Assembly (NCBI GenBank): GCA_002424495.1
Contig: DIKH01000283.1
Coordinates: forward strand, 1 to 15,690
Source of the DNA: Desulfobacteraceae bacterium UBA5623
Lineage (GTDB): Bacteria; Desulfobacterota; DSM-4660; Desulfatiglandales; Desulfatiglandaceae
DNA: 15,690 bases
Reading direction: 5' to 3'
Shown here: piece by piece, positions 5,744-13,757 of the stretch
Layout of the letters: the number at the start of each line of letters is the position of its first letter
Position numbering within the stretch: position 1 is the stretch's first letter
Notes under the pieces: generated by a model
Told to the model about the DNA's origin: nothing
Databases searched by the model: none
Seen by the model: only the letters and a program-made list of their open reading frames with translations
Made by a program: the position numbers and the translations under genes

Positions 5744-8530
5744 ATGACCACTAAAGAAATTATTGACCGTATCTTCAAAGAGCCGGGCATCAAATACGAG
5801 CTTACTGAATTTGAAACGCTCGGAAAGCCGATTCATAAAATTATCTCGATTTACCCCAAGACCGTCGAAACAGGACGCGACGCCGGCAAAACCAAGTACT
5901 ATTTGAAGAGCTTAATTCCATTTTCCTCGGGCAACGAGGAGGTTCAGGTTTACGTCGAAGGCGGGAAATCTGCCCCTGAGGAGATCGTCCGGCAACTCTG
6001 GGTTTACAAGCTGATTCATCAATACGGCTACCAGGCGGACGAGATCGAGCTGGAAAAGAGCGTCCAGTTCGGCACTGAAGTGGGCACCAAGGCCGCCGAT
6101 ATCATCGTCTACACCGATGCCGCCAAGGAGACACCCAAGATCATCATCGAGTGCAAAAAGCCCAAACGCAAGGACGGCATCGAGCAGCTCAAAAGCTACA
6201 TGAACGCCAAGGGCGCGCCGGTGGCGGTCTGGTCCAACGGCTGCGACAGCATCATTCTCTATCGCCCTTACCCCAAGGAGTTCGAAAATACCCTTTTCGA
6301 TATCCCAAAGCGGGGACAAGAACCCAAAGATGTCCTGGAAGCCAAAAAGACCCTTCTGCAATTGAAAAAAGAATTTAATTTCAAGGAGATCATTCAGGGC
6401 CTTGAAGAACTGGTCTTGGCCGACAGCGGAAAGGACGAGTTCAACGAAATCTTCAAACTCATTTTTGCCAAGATTTGGGATGAAAAGCAGGCACAGGAAG
6501 TACGAAAAGATAAAACGGTCGAGTTCGGGCAGGTCGTCAATCCCAAGACAAACGTTCCGGACCCGGAGTTGACCTATGATCGAACCAACGGTCTTTTTAA
6601 AAAGGCCTGTGAGGAGTGGTCCGGCATTTTCAGGGAAGGAGAGGACATTGAGCTGATGAAACGCCACCTTCAAATATGTGTCGGTCGAATCGAGGGCGTG
6701 CGGCTTATGGGCTCGAATCTGCGCATCATGGACGACGCCTTCGAGTATCTCCTGCCCACGGAGGCCAAGAAGAAGAAAGGTCAGTTTTTCACGCCCCGTC
6801 ACGTGGTTGAGATGTGCGTGCGCATGCTTAACCCCAAACGCAACGAGTATGTCATGGACCCGGCCTGCGGGTCAGGCGGGTTTCTTTTGCATGCCATGGA
6901 CTGGTGCTACCCGGCCGGTGACTTTGGTGCGCGGGAACAGCGCAAATTCAAATATGCATCAAAATATCTCTGGGGCATTGATTTTGAAACCCGCGCCGCC
7001 AAGACAGCACGTGCCCTCATGCTCATTGCGGGCGACGGCCATACCAACATCTTCGGCCCGGATGTAAGCAGCCTTGATCCCAAGACGTGGTATGAGACGG
7101 CTTCCGGCCATACTCTCATGCACGGACTGCGGCAGGCCAAACTGACCGGTAAAAAGATACCAGATAGCGAAACACTCAAAGACGATGACCATGCCTGGGA
7201 ATATTTCGAAGACTTGAAATTCGATGTGATCCTTACAAATCCGCCCTTTGCAGGAGAGATGAAAGACCGCAAGATGCTTGTTCACTACGAGCTGGCCAAG
7301 CCTGCCCTCAAGCGGGCCAAGGACAAGGCCCCCAAGGAAGAGCGCGACGTTCTTTTCATCGAACGGGTCTTAAAGATGCTCAAACACGGGGGCCGTGCCG
7401 CCATTGTGCTCCCCCAGGGAAAGTTCAACAACTCGTCCCTGGCCTTCATCCGCGAGTGGATTCTAAAAAAAGCCCGCCTGCTGGCCGTGGTGGGCCTGCA
7501 CCCCAACACCTTCAAGCCGCACACCGGCACCAAGACCTCAGTCTTGTTTTTTCAGAAATATACCGCCAAAGAGCTTCAGAATATCGAGCAGGTCAAACAG
7601 GAAGTGGCCGGGGCCTGTCCGGACTATGAAAAGCAGATCAGGAACCTGATTGCCAGGCATGGATATCTTGTGAATATTCCGGAAGAGGAGATACCGGAGG
7701 AGATTGCGGACCTTATGGTGGAGGCATTCACGGAACCGGAAAACGAGAACTCCGAACCGGAAACAGATGTCTCCGGGGACACCTGGGAAATAGAGGAATC
7801 GAAGCGGCTGAATGCTGCTGAGGGAAACCCCGGGCAGGAAGACCTGATCAGAGAGGCCGAGGAAAAATGCAACACGCTCAAGGCGGAATTGATCTGCGTC
7901 AAACAGAGACTTACGGATCTCGACAGTGACATCGAAGCCCTGCACCAGAAGCACCGGATGGAGATTGAAGACATTACCGCTAAATGGACGCGCGCCAAGG
8001 GTGACCTACGAACTCACCTGAATAAAATTAAGGAGGACCACAAGACAGCATTCAGGAAGCTCAAGGACAAGCAAAAGATGAAGGAGCGGACCTTCAAAAT
8101 CGAAATCAAACACCTTGAAAAGGCGATCCCGGAGGCGGAGACCAATATAAAGCTGCTCAGCAACCGGGGCAAATTGGAGTTGATCTTGGCTGACCCGGAC
8201 TTGATCGGCACACTGAAAGAACGCTGGATCGCCGCCGAGGTGGCTAAGCGCCTCGACTACCCGATCTTTATGGCCGTGAGCGAGCGCGGCGGGAAGAACA
8301 ACTCGGGCGATTACGAGTACCTGGTGGACGAAAATGGCAGCTTGGTGGAGTTTCCGGATAGGCATCCGCAGGAAGGTCAACTTGTGGTGAACCAGGATTT
8401 GGTCAATTACGACTTGACGGCGGAGGATCTGGCGGATGCGGACAAGACTCCAGATGAAAAGTTTTGCGTGGCCGAGGCGTTTGTAAGGTTTGCCCAGGAG
8501 CAGGGGTTTGATTTCTGGAGGGTGGAGTAA
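5744..8530 (+). CDS. hsdM: Fused HsdR-type nuclease and HsdM-type N6-adenine DNA methyltransferase
   Basis: A 928-aa polypeptide with both cutting and modifying modules. Residues about 60-180 form a PD-(D/E)xK nuclease of the HsdR N-terminal kind: D119, E136-x-K138 (IIIECKKP) and a following Q148xxxY152 (EQLKSY), the extra motif seen in type I restriction nucleases. Residues about 230-620 form the methyltransferase: an HsdM-like helical region, the S-adenosylmethionine motif DPACGSGGF (372-380), and the catalytic NPPF (499-502) for adenine N6 methylation. Residues about 700-806 are strongly charged and heptad-like, a probable coiled coil, ahead of an alpha/beta tail. There is no SF2 helicase motor. 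The plan resembles type IIB/IIG enzymes such as BcgI, which pair one RM chain with a separate S subunit. The stop overlaps the hsdS start by one base (TAATG). Confidence 0.92.
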   Translation: MTTKEIIDRIFKEPGIKYELTEFETLGKPIHKIISIYPKTVETGRDAGKTKYYLKSLIPFSSGNEEVQVYVEGGKSAPEEIVRQLWVYKLIHQYGYQADEIELEKSVQFGTEVGTKAADIIVYTDAAKETPKIIIECKKPKRKDGIEQLKSYMNAKGAPVAVWSNGCDSIILYRPYPKEFENTLFDIPKRGQEPKDVLEAKKTLLQLKKEFNFKEIIQGLEELVLADSGKDEFNEIFKLIFAKIWDEKQAQEVRKDKTVEFGQVVNPKTNVPDPELTYDRTNGLFKKACEEWSGIFREGEDIELMKRHLQICVGRIEGVRLMGSNLRIMDDAFEYLLPTEAKKKKGQFFTPRHVVEMCVRMLNPKRNEYVMDPACGSGGFLLHAMDWCYPAGDFGAREQRKFKYASKYLWGIDFETRAAKTARALMLIAGDGHTNIFGPDVSSLDPKTWYETASGHTLMHGLRQAKLTGKKIPDSETLKDDDHAWEYFEDLKFDVILTNPPFAGEMKDRKMLVHYELAKPALKRAKDKAPKEERDVLFIERVLKMLKHGGRAAIVLPQGKFNNSSLAFIREWILKKARLLAVVGLHPNTFKPHTGTKTSVLFFQKYTAKELQNIEQVKQEVAGACPDYEKQIRNLIARHGYLVNIPEEEIPEEIADLMVEAFTEPENENSEPETDVSGDTWEIEESKRLNAAEGNPGQEDLIREAEEKCNTLKAELICVKQRLTDLDSDIEALHQKHRMEIEDITAKWTRAKGDLRTHLNKIKEDHKTAFRKLKDKQKMKERTFKIEIKHLEKAIPEAETNIKLLSNRGKLELILADPDLIGTLKERWIAAEVAKRLDYPIFMAVSERGGKNNSGDYEYLVDENGSLVEFPDRHPQEGQLVVNQDLVNYDLTAEDLADADKTPDEKFCVAEAFVRFAQEQGFDFWRVE

Positions 8531-9885
8531 TGGCAGCCACCAATCAAGTTATGTTAAGCGAAGCGGTTTACAACAATCGTTTTTCTGCAGAATTTTTTGA
8601 CCCTCAATATGTTTTCAAACCGGCTAAGTCGTCAACTTGGCTTCCTATAGGCTGCATCCTCAAAAAATGCGAATACGGGATATCCATTTCCATGAATGTT
8701 GAAGGTAAAGGTTATCCCATTTTTCGTATGAATGAGATTGAGAACTGCTTTGCGCAAAGGCCCGAAAAGTATGCCGCCATTCCAAAATTTATTTTTGAAC
8801 AATATAGACTTAATGAAAACGATGTTCTCTTCAACAGAACAAATTCGTTCGAGTTTGTTGGACGCACCGGAATTGTAAGAGACCAAACTGATTGCACATT
8901 CGCCTCCTATCTTATTAGGCTTGTACCAAATCCAGATATTGTTCTGCCAGAATTTCTTGCAGTCTATCTAAATACACGTTTCGGAGTTGGTCAGATAAAG
9001 CGCCGTGCAATGAGGTCAATCAATCAAGCAAATGTAAGTGGCGCTGAAGTCAAAAGGATACTTATCCCCATCATAGACTTTGGAGAACAGCAGAGAGTTG
9101 CAGGTACCCTTAATGAGGCATTTGAAGCAGCACGCGATAGCAATCAACTCAACGCTGAGGCCCAACACCTCCTCGAATCCGAACTTGGCCTGGACAAGCT
9201 GAGTTTCCAGAAGCCGGTGGGCTACACGGCGCGGTTCAGCATGGTGGGTCTTAGCGATACCTTTAACGCAGGCAGGATTGACGCACAGTGTTTCGCACCA
9301 AACGCTGTATTCTACAAAAACTGGCTGCTCAATCATGCCCAATGCGACCGCCTGGCCCACTTGATCCAGAGCACAGCTAAAGGACGACAGCAAACAGAAA
9401 GTTCCAGGGGTACAACCGATTATTGTAGTATCAAACATATTTCAGGCCGTGAATTGACGAATGCGTCGAAATGCCAACCAGCAGCGGATGCACCGCTGGC
9501 TGGACTAAACGACCTGCTGCTTGCCATTACCGGCGCAACGATCGGCAAGATCGGAATCGTAAAACGATACAATCAGTTGGCTTTTTCAGGAGATCTTCTC
9601 TGCCTTCGGTCAAAACCAGAAATCAATCCCCACTACCTGCTTGCCGCGTTGGATCACTCACTTGGACAGGTCCAATTCAACCGCTGGATTACCGGCTCAA
9701 CCAATGGTCATCTTGCACCTCGCGATGTCGGGCGCGTTTTGGTTCCACGCTTTAAAAAAAGCATCGAAGACCGCATTGCCGGACTTGTTGAAAAATCATT
9801 GTACAAGCGAGTTGAGTCGGAAAAATTACTCGACCAAGCCAAAACCCGCGTCGAACAACTCATCGAGGAGGCGGTGCGGCGATGA
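8530..9885 (+). CDS. hsdS: Type I-like restriction-modification specificity subunit HsdS
   Basis: A 451-aa protein with the two-target-recognition-domain plan of HsdS. TRD1 covers about 1-180, followed by a conserved helical spacer (LNEAFEAARDSNQLNAEAQHLLE, about 192-218). TRD2 runs about 230-400 and ends in a second helix (VEKSLYKRVESEKLLDQAKTRVEQLIEE). Domain ends show typical phrases such as LPEFLAVYLNT and NPHYLLAALDH near the TRD C-termini. It would direct the fused nuclease-methyltransferase to a bipartite sequence. The ribosome site GGAGGGTGGAG lies inside the end of the previous gene. Sampled 60-nt blocks of the TRD1 coding DNA (about 8700-9000) are near 32-42% G+C by hand count, against about 62% in the spacer at 9181-9240, consistent with TRD swapping. 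The recognised sequence cannot be predicted. Confidence 0.93.
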   Translation: MAATNQVMLSEAVYNNRFSAEFFDPQYVFKPAKSSTWLPIGCILKKCEYGISISMNVEGKGYPIFRMNEIENCFAQRPEKYAAIPKFIFEQYRLNENDVLFNRTNSFEFVGRTGIVRDQTDCTFASYLIRLVPNPDIVLPEFLAVYLNTRFGVGQIKRRAMRSINQANVSGAEVKRILIPIIDFGEQQRVAGTLNEAFEAARDSNQLNAEAQHLLESELGLDKLSFQKPVGYTARFSMVGLSDTFNAGRIDAQCFAPNAVFYKNWLLNHAQCDRLAHLIQSTAKGRQQTESSRGTTDYCSIKHISGRELTNASKCQPAADAPLAGLNDLLLAITGATIGKIGIVKRYNQLAFSGDLLCLRSKPEINPHYLLAALDHSLGQVQFNRWITGSTNGHLAPRDVGRVLVPRFKKSIEDRIAGLVEKSLYKRVESEKLLDQAKTRVEQLIEEAVRR

Positions 9886-10925
9886 GCGGAAAAAAGACAA
9901 CCAAGGAAGATCAAACCCTGCCCGTTAAGAGTCAATTTCTGCTCTACCAAACCGAGGATGGCCGGACGCGAATCGAAGTTCACCTTCAGGATGAAACCGT
10001 CTGGATGACCCAGGCAGCCATGTCCGAGCTGTATCAAACCACCCCGCAAAATATAACGACTCATCTCAAAGCCATATACGGGGAAGGTGAGCTGGGCGAA
10101 GCGGCAACTTGTAAGGAATACTTACAAGTTCAACCGGAAGGTTCGCGCAGGGTCTCCCGCGCACGGAAATTTTATAATCTGTCCGCCATCATTGCGGTAG
10201 GCTACCGTGTGCGGTCACTTCGGGGCACCCAGTTTCGCCGCTGGGCCACTGAACGTTTGAACGAGTACCTGGTTAAGGGCTTTACCATGGACGATGAACG
10301 CCTGAAGGCAGGCGTCAACATCGGTTCAGACTATTTTGACGAGATGCTGGAGCGGATCAGGGACATCCGGTCCAGCGAAAAACGCTTTTACCAAAAAATC
10401 CGGGATATCTACAAACTGGCGGTGGATTACAACCCCAAGGCCGAGGAGACCCTGGAATTTTTCAGCATTGTTCAAAATAAGCTGCATTTTGCCATTTCAG
10501 GTAAGACAGCGGCCGAGCTGATCTCCGAAAGGTCCGACGCCAATAAACCCAACATGGGGCTGACCTCATGGAAAGGGACCAAGGTACGCAAGGGTGATGT
10601 CACCATCGCCAAAAACTATCTGAACGCCGATGAACTCGATGGCCTCAATCGAATCGTCACCATGTACCTGGATTACGCAGAGGACCAGGCCAAACGCCAT
10701 CGCCAGATCTTTATGCGGGACTGGCGCAAAAAGCTGGATGCGTTTTTACAGTTAAACGAACGCGATATTCTCACCAACGCCGGCAAAGTCAGCAAAGCGG
10801 TGGCCGATCAACTGGCCCTGGAGCAATATGAAATTTATCATCAACATCGTTTGGTCGTAGAGGCGCAAAAGGAGTCGCTTGCCGATGATGACGAACTGAA
10901 ACGTTACCTGGAGGATAAGGAATGA
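9882..10925 (+). CDS. rhuM: RhuM-family (virulence RhuM) protein
   Basis: A 347-aa protein of the RhuM family (PF13310), first named in a Salmonella pathogenicity island. Residues about 33-66 (DETVWMTQAAMSELYQTT and the following QNITTHL) look like a small DNA-binding helix-turn-helix. The RKFYNLSAIIAVGYRVRS segment (95-112) and the KNYLNADELDGLNRIVTMYL region (244-263) are hallmarks of the family. The middle and C-terminal thirds are helical and charged. Family members are often encoded inside type I restriction loci, but their molecular role is not established; toxin or regulatory roles have been suggested. ATG overlaps the hsdS stop by four bases (ATGA), with GAGGAGG upstream, so it is translationally coupled to the specificity subunit. 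Confidence 0.88.
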   Translation: MSGKKTTKEDQTLPVKSQFLLYQTEDGRTRIEVHLQDETVWMTQAAMSELYQTTPQNITTHLKAIYGEGELGEAATCKEYLQVQPEGSRRVSRARKFYNLSAIIAVGYRVRSLRGTQFRRWATERLNEYLVKGFTMDDERLKAGVNIGSDYFDEMLERIRDIRSSEKRFYQKIRDIYKLAVDYNPKAEETLEFFSIVQNKLHFAISGKTAAELISERSDANKPNMGLTSWKGTKVRKGDVTIAKNYLNADELDGLNRIVTMYLDYAEDQAKRHRQIFMRDWRKKLDAFLQLNERDILTNAGKVSKAVADQLALEQYEIYHQHRLVVEAQKESLADDDELKRYLEDKE

Positions 10926-11116
10926 ACCTATCCGGTGAGGACAAACAACTGCTTGACGAGCTTTGCAAGCAAAACGGCGTGAGCAAGGACAAGGTGATTA
11001 AACTGCTTGAAACGGAGTACGAATACGAATCCAAAGGAGGAAGAACCGGCATCTACGATGCGTTGAGGGAAATCCTCAAGTGCAGGCCCGTGCCTGAGCA
11101 GGGGCAGTCGTCATGA
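10922..11116 (+). CDS. Small 64-aa protein of unknown function in a DNA-modification locus
   Basis: A short acidic-basic protein, mostly helical by appearance: a first helix SGEDKQLLDELCKQNG, then VSKDKVIKLLETEYEYES and a C-terminal GIYDALREIL. It resembles, from memory, the approximately 60-residue proteins that accompany Dnd-type and restriction clusters and are annotated as DNA modification system-associated small proteins; I could not check this. That it is a real gene is supported by ATGA overlaps at both ends (10922-10925 and 11113-11116), a GGAG ribosome site, and continued coding in the operon strand. The VSKDKVIKLLE segment could be a ribbon- or helix-type DNA-binding element, or simply an adaptor. 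Function not assigned. Confidence 0.75.
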   Translation: MNLSGEDKQLLDELCKQNGVSKDKVIKLLETEYEYESKGGRTGIYDALREILKCRPVPEQGQSS

Positions 11117-11763
11117 GTGGCGAAGTGAACGAGCATTTGCAGGCGTTACTCCGTTGGATTGAACAACAGAACCATATTCCGAAACGGCCATCGGGCCTAT
11201 CTTCCGAAGAACGAAAACAGTTGCAGGCGGTGAACAAGGCGGTTGAACAGCTTCGTCGAAGTGGCGTTCCTGTACCGGAGGACCTGCGTACCCTGAAGCT
11301 GAAACTTTCTGCCAAGGATGTTCCGGGTCACGAAAGTCCAGAACCTGAAATTCAACTAAAAGAGGTGGAAGCTCTGATCGAATCGCTCGGAAAAATTCTT
11401 AAGACTGCCCGTTCAATAAGGGACAGGTTAAAACCAACCGGACAGACCGGTGGCCCGAGAAAACACTACCGTGTTACACTGCGTGATTTACTCCAGGCAG
11501 GGCTGATTTCTACCGATGACAGGATCGAACTCCAGTGGCTCAAAGATGGACCGACACACGACGGAAGAGTTAAAACCGACGGTACGATCATGGCGAATGA
11601 ATTGGGTGGATGGAAACAGTACAAATCGCTGTCAACTGCGGCCTCGAAAATCGCGGAACAATCTCTGAATGGATGGAAACACTGGCGCCGTGTTAACGGC
11701 GATGGAACCTACACAGCCCTGGACGATATTCGAGAGCGCTACATGAACGAGGAGGCGGGCTGA
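11113..11763 (+). CDS. Protein with a C-terminal RAMA-like domain (predicted reader of modified DNA)
   Basis: A 216-aa protein in two parts. Residues 1-110 are helical and charged, without a family I recognise, possibly a dimerisation or partner-binding region. Residues about 121-210 match the pattern of the restriction-system-associated modified-DNA reader (RAMA) domain: VTLRDLLQAGLI, a run of short strands, KTDGTIMANELGGWKQYKSLS, SKIAEQ, and the diagnostic NGWKHWRRV (186-194). RAMA was predicted by Aravind and colleagues to bind modified bases and is found with restriction and modification enzymes. In this operon it could sense methylation made by the fused methyltransferase, or a modification on invading phage DNA. 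Start overlaps the preceding stop (ATGA); its own stop overlaps the dndD start (TGATG). Domain call is by eye. Confidence 0.75.
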   Translation: MSGEVNEHLQALLRWIEQQNHIPKRPSGLSSEERKQLQAVNKAVEQLRRSGVPVPEDLRTLKLKLSAKDVPGHESPEPEIQLKEVEALIESLGKILKTARSIRDRLKPTGQTGGPRKHYRVTLRDLLQAGLISTDDRIELQWLKDGPTHDGRVKTDGTIMANELGGWKQYKSLSTAASKIAEQSLNGWKHWRRVNGDGTYTALDDIRERYMNEEAG

Positions 11764-13754
11764 TGAAATTCCGCAAGCTGACCATCGAAAACTACAAGTC
11801 TTTCCAGTTTGCAACGGAGATTCTGTTTCCCGTGGGCGACGACGGACGGAGCATCTTTCTGATCGGCGGCATGAATGGGGCGGGCAAGACCTCGATCATG
11901 GAGGCGATCAACTATTGCCTCTATGGGGCCAAGCCGGACGAGATTTTCCGAAACATCAACCGCCGGGAGAAGGCCAAAGGAAACGCCGGCGTCTCCTTTG
12001 AACTGATCATGGAGATGGATGACCTCTCGGAACTTGTGGTGAAACGTTCCTGGAGCGCGGGGGCGACAAACGATCCGAAACCCCGCGATCTGACGGAACG
12101 TCTGGTAGTGGTGCGCGATGGCAAGCGGGTATCGGTGCAGAACCAGGATATCTGGCAGGATTTCATCCGTTCGATGATCCCGCCCGGCATTACCCAGTTT
12201 TTCTTTTTTGACGGGGAAAAAATTCAGGCCATCGCCGCCGACGATCACTCGGAGGTGCGGCTGAAGTCTTCTCTGGAAGCCGCGCTCGGCATCCAGTACA
12301 TCAACCGTCTGGCTACCGATATCATCTATATCAAAAACGAAGAGCGCAAAGGGTTTGTGGAAATCTCCGACGAGGACCTGGAATTCAAACAAAGCGAGCT
12401 GAAAAAAGAGCGCAGCAAGCTGACCCGCAAAAATCAAGAACGGGATAGTGTACGTCAGGAGCTAACTGAATTTAAGGCTCAGCTTGAGGAGGCCAGGGCG
12501 AGGTTCGCCGCGGCCTTTCATGCCGAACCCGAAACACGGGAGGCGATGCGCGAGCAGGAAAAGAAGCGGCTACAGTCGTTTAATCGGCTTGCCCAGGTGG
12601 AGAGCGAAATCCGCTCGCTCTGCGAAAAGACGTTGCCTTTTGCCATCACAGGGCGGTTGTTCGACTCTATCCGGCGGCAAATCGAGGCGGAGCGCGAATC
12701 AATCAGCGGCGAGGCGATAAAACAGCATGCGGCCACATTGGCCAAGCGCATAGTGCGGGTGGTGGAGGATCCGGAGCCTATTTATAGGGAAAAGCTATCC
12801 TCAGAGCGGATGGCGGAGTTGGAGCGACGCATATTTCGACTTCTCAAGGAGGGAGACCCCAAAGGCGATGTGGCGCGGATTCTGGACCTCTCTGATCGCG
12901 ATGCGGCCCGAATTTTGAACAAAATGGAGGCATTGGAAACAAGTGATGTGTTTCTGCTGAAACCTCTTCTTGAGGAAAAGAGGGAGCTTATATCTCAGAT
13001 CCGTCAGCTTGAGGGGTTGAGCCAGGCAGGCATCCTGACGGAATCCGAGAGGGAACTATTTGACCAACTCCAGGCCGAAATGGAGGGCTGCTCAACGCAG
13101 ATCGGTCGGAAGACAGAGCAGTTGCGCCTGCTGGAAGAGGAGATCCTCACCCTCGAAAAACGGATCAACGACATCCAGATGGAAATCGAGAAGCTGTATG
13201 AGAAGCACCATGTCTCAAAAGAACGGGCCGATTTTATCCAGGAATGTGACGTTATTGCCGGTGTCCTGAATCAATTCATTGTCCGGCTGCGCAAAAACAA
13301 GGTCCATCTGCTGCAAGAAAAGACCTTTGAAATGTATCGCCTGCTTTCCAGCCGCAGCGGCTTGATCAAAGACATTATTATTGACGACAAAACCTACGAG
13401 GTGCGCATCACCGACCGGAATGGCCATGAAATCAAAAAATCAGGTCTTTCTGCTGGGGAAAAAGAAGTTTTTGCGGTTTCGTTGCTCTGGGGGCTTGCCC
13501 AGACGAGCCAGCTTAAACTGCCCATCGTTATTGATACGCCTTTGTCCCGGTTGGACAGCACGCACCGCGACAACATCGTAAACAACTATTTTCCCAATGC
13601 CGGGGATCAGGTGATCATCCTTTCCACCGACACCGAGATAGACAAGGATTACTACCGCACACTCAAAACGCGGCTTAGCGGCGCAGGCAGCCTTGAGTTT
13701 GATCAGCGCCAGGAACTGACGACCTTCCGGGAAGGGTATTTTTGGGAGAGATAA
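11763..13754 (+). CDS. dndD: DndD-type SMC/Rad50-like ATPase
   Basis: A 663-aa ABC-class ATPase matching DndD by motif content and length. The Walker A is GMNGAGKT (36-43). The FFFFDGEKI segment (146-154) is characteristic of DndD. A long central coiled coil spans about 190-520. The ABC signature is LSAGEKEVFAVSLLWGL (562-578), Walker B is VIDTP with D591, and the C-terminal ILSTDTEID (619-627) is typical of DndD. The Rad50-type CxxC zinc hook is not visible: the few cysteines are isolated. In canonical Dnd, DndD forms a complex with DndC and DndE for phosphorothioation. Here no DndC or cysteine desulfurase is encoded in view, and the neighbours are restriction-modification subunits, so DNA sensing or clamping for this operon is more likely. 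A strong GAGGAGG site precedes the start. Confidence 0.9.
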   Translation: MKFRKLTIENYKSFQFATEILFPVGDDGRSIFLIGGMNGAGKTSIMEAINYCLYGAKPDEIFRNINRREKAKGNAGVSFELIMEMDDLSELVVKRSWSAGATNDPKPRDLTERLVVVRDGKRVSVQNQDIWQDFIRSMIPPGITQFFFFDGEKIQAIAADDHSEVRLKSSLEAALGIQYINRLATDIIYIKNEERKGFVEISDEDLEFKQSELKKERSKLTRKNQERDSVRQELTEFKAQLEEARARFAAAFHAEPETREAMREQEKKRLQSFNRLAQVESEIRSLCEKTLPFAITGRLFDSIRRQIEAERESISGEAIKQHAATLAKRIVRVVEDPEPIYREKLSSERMAELERRIFRLLKEGDPKGDVARILDLSDRDAARILNKMEALETSDVFLLKPLLEEKRELISQIRQLEGLSQAGILTESERELFDQLQAEMEGCSTQIGRKTEQLRLLEEEILTLEKRINDIQMEIEKLYEKHHVSKERADFIQECDVIAGVLNQFIVRLRKNKVHLLQEKTFEMYRLLSSRSGLIKDIIIDDKTYEVRITDRNGHEIKKSGLSAGEKEVFAVSLLWGLAQTSQLKLPIVIDTPLSRLDSTHRDNIVNNYFPNAGDQVIILSTDTEIDKDYYRTLKTRLSGAGSLEFDQRQELTTFREGYFWER

Positions 13755-13757
13755 ACC

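Noticed and set aside
5912..6802. Minus-strand open frame of 296 codons opposite the nuclease-methyltransferase gene
   Set aside because: It lies wholly inside a strongly supported gene with catalytic motifs, has low-complexity leucine/glycine/aspartate-rich translation and resembles no family: an antisense shadow.
11739..12437. Minus-strand open frame of 232 codons opposite the start of dndD
   Set aside because: Antisense to the Walker A region of dndD; no family resemblance and inconsistent with the coupled operon.
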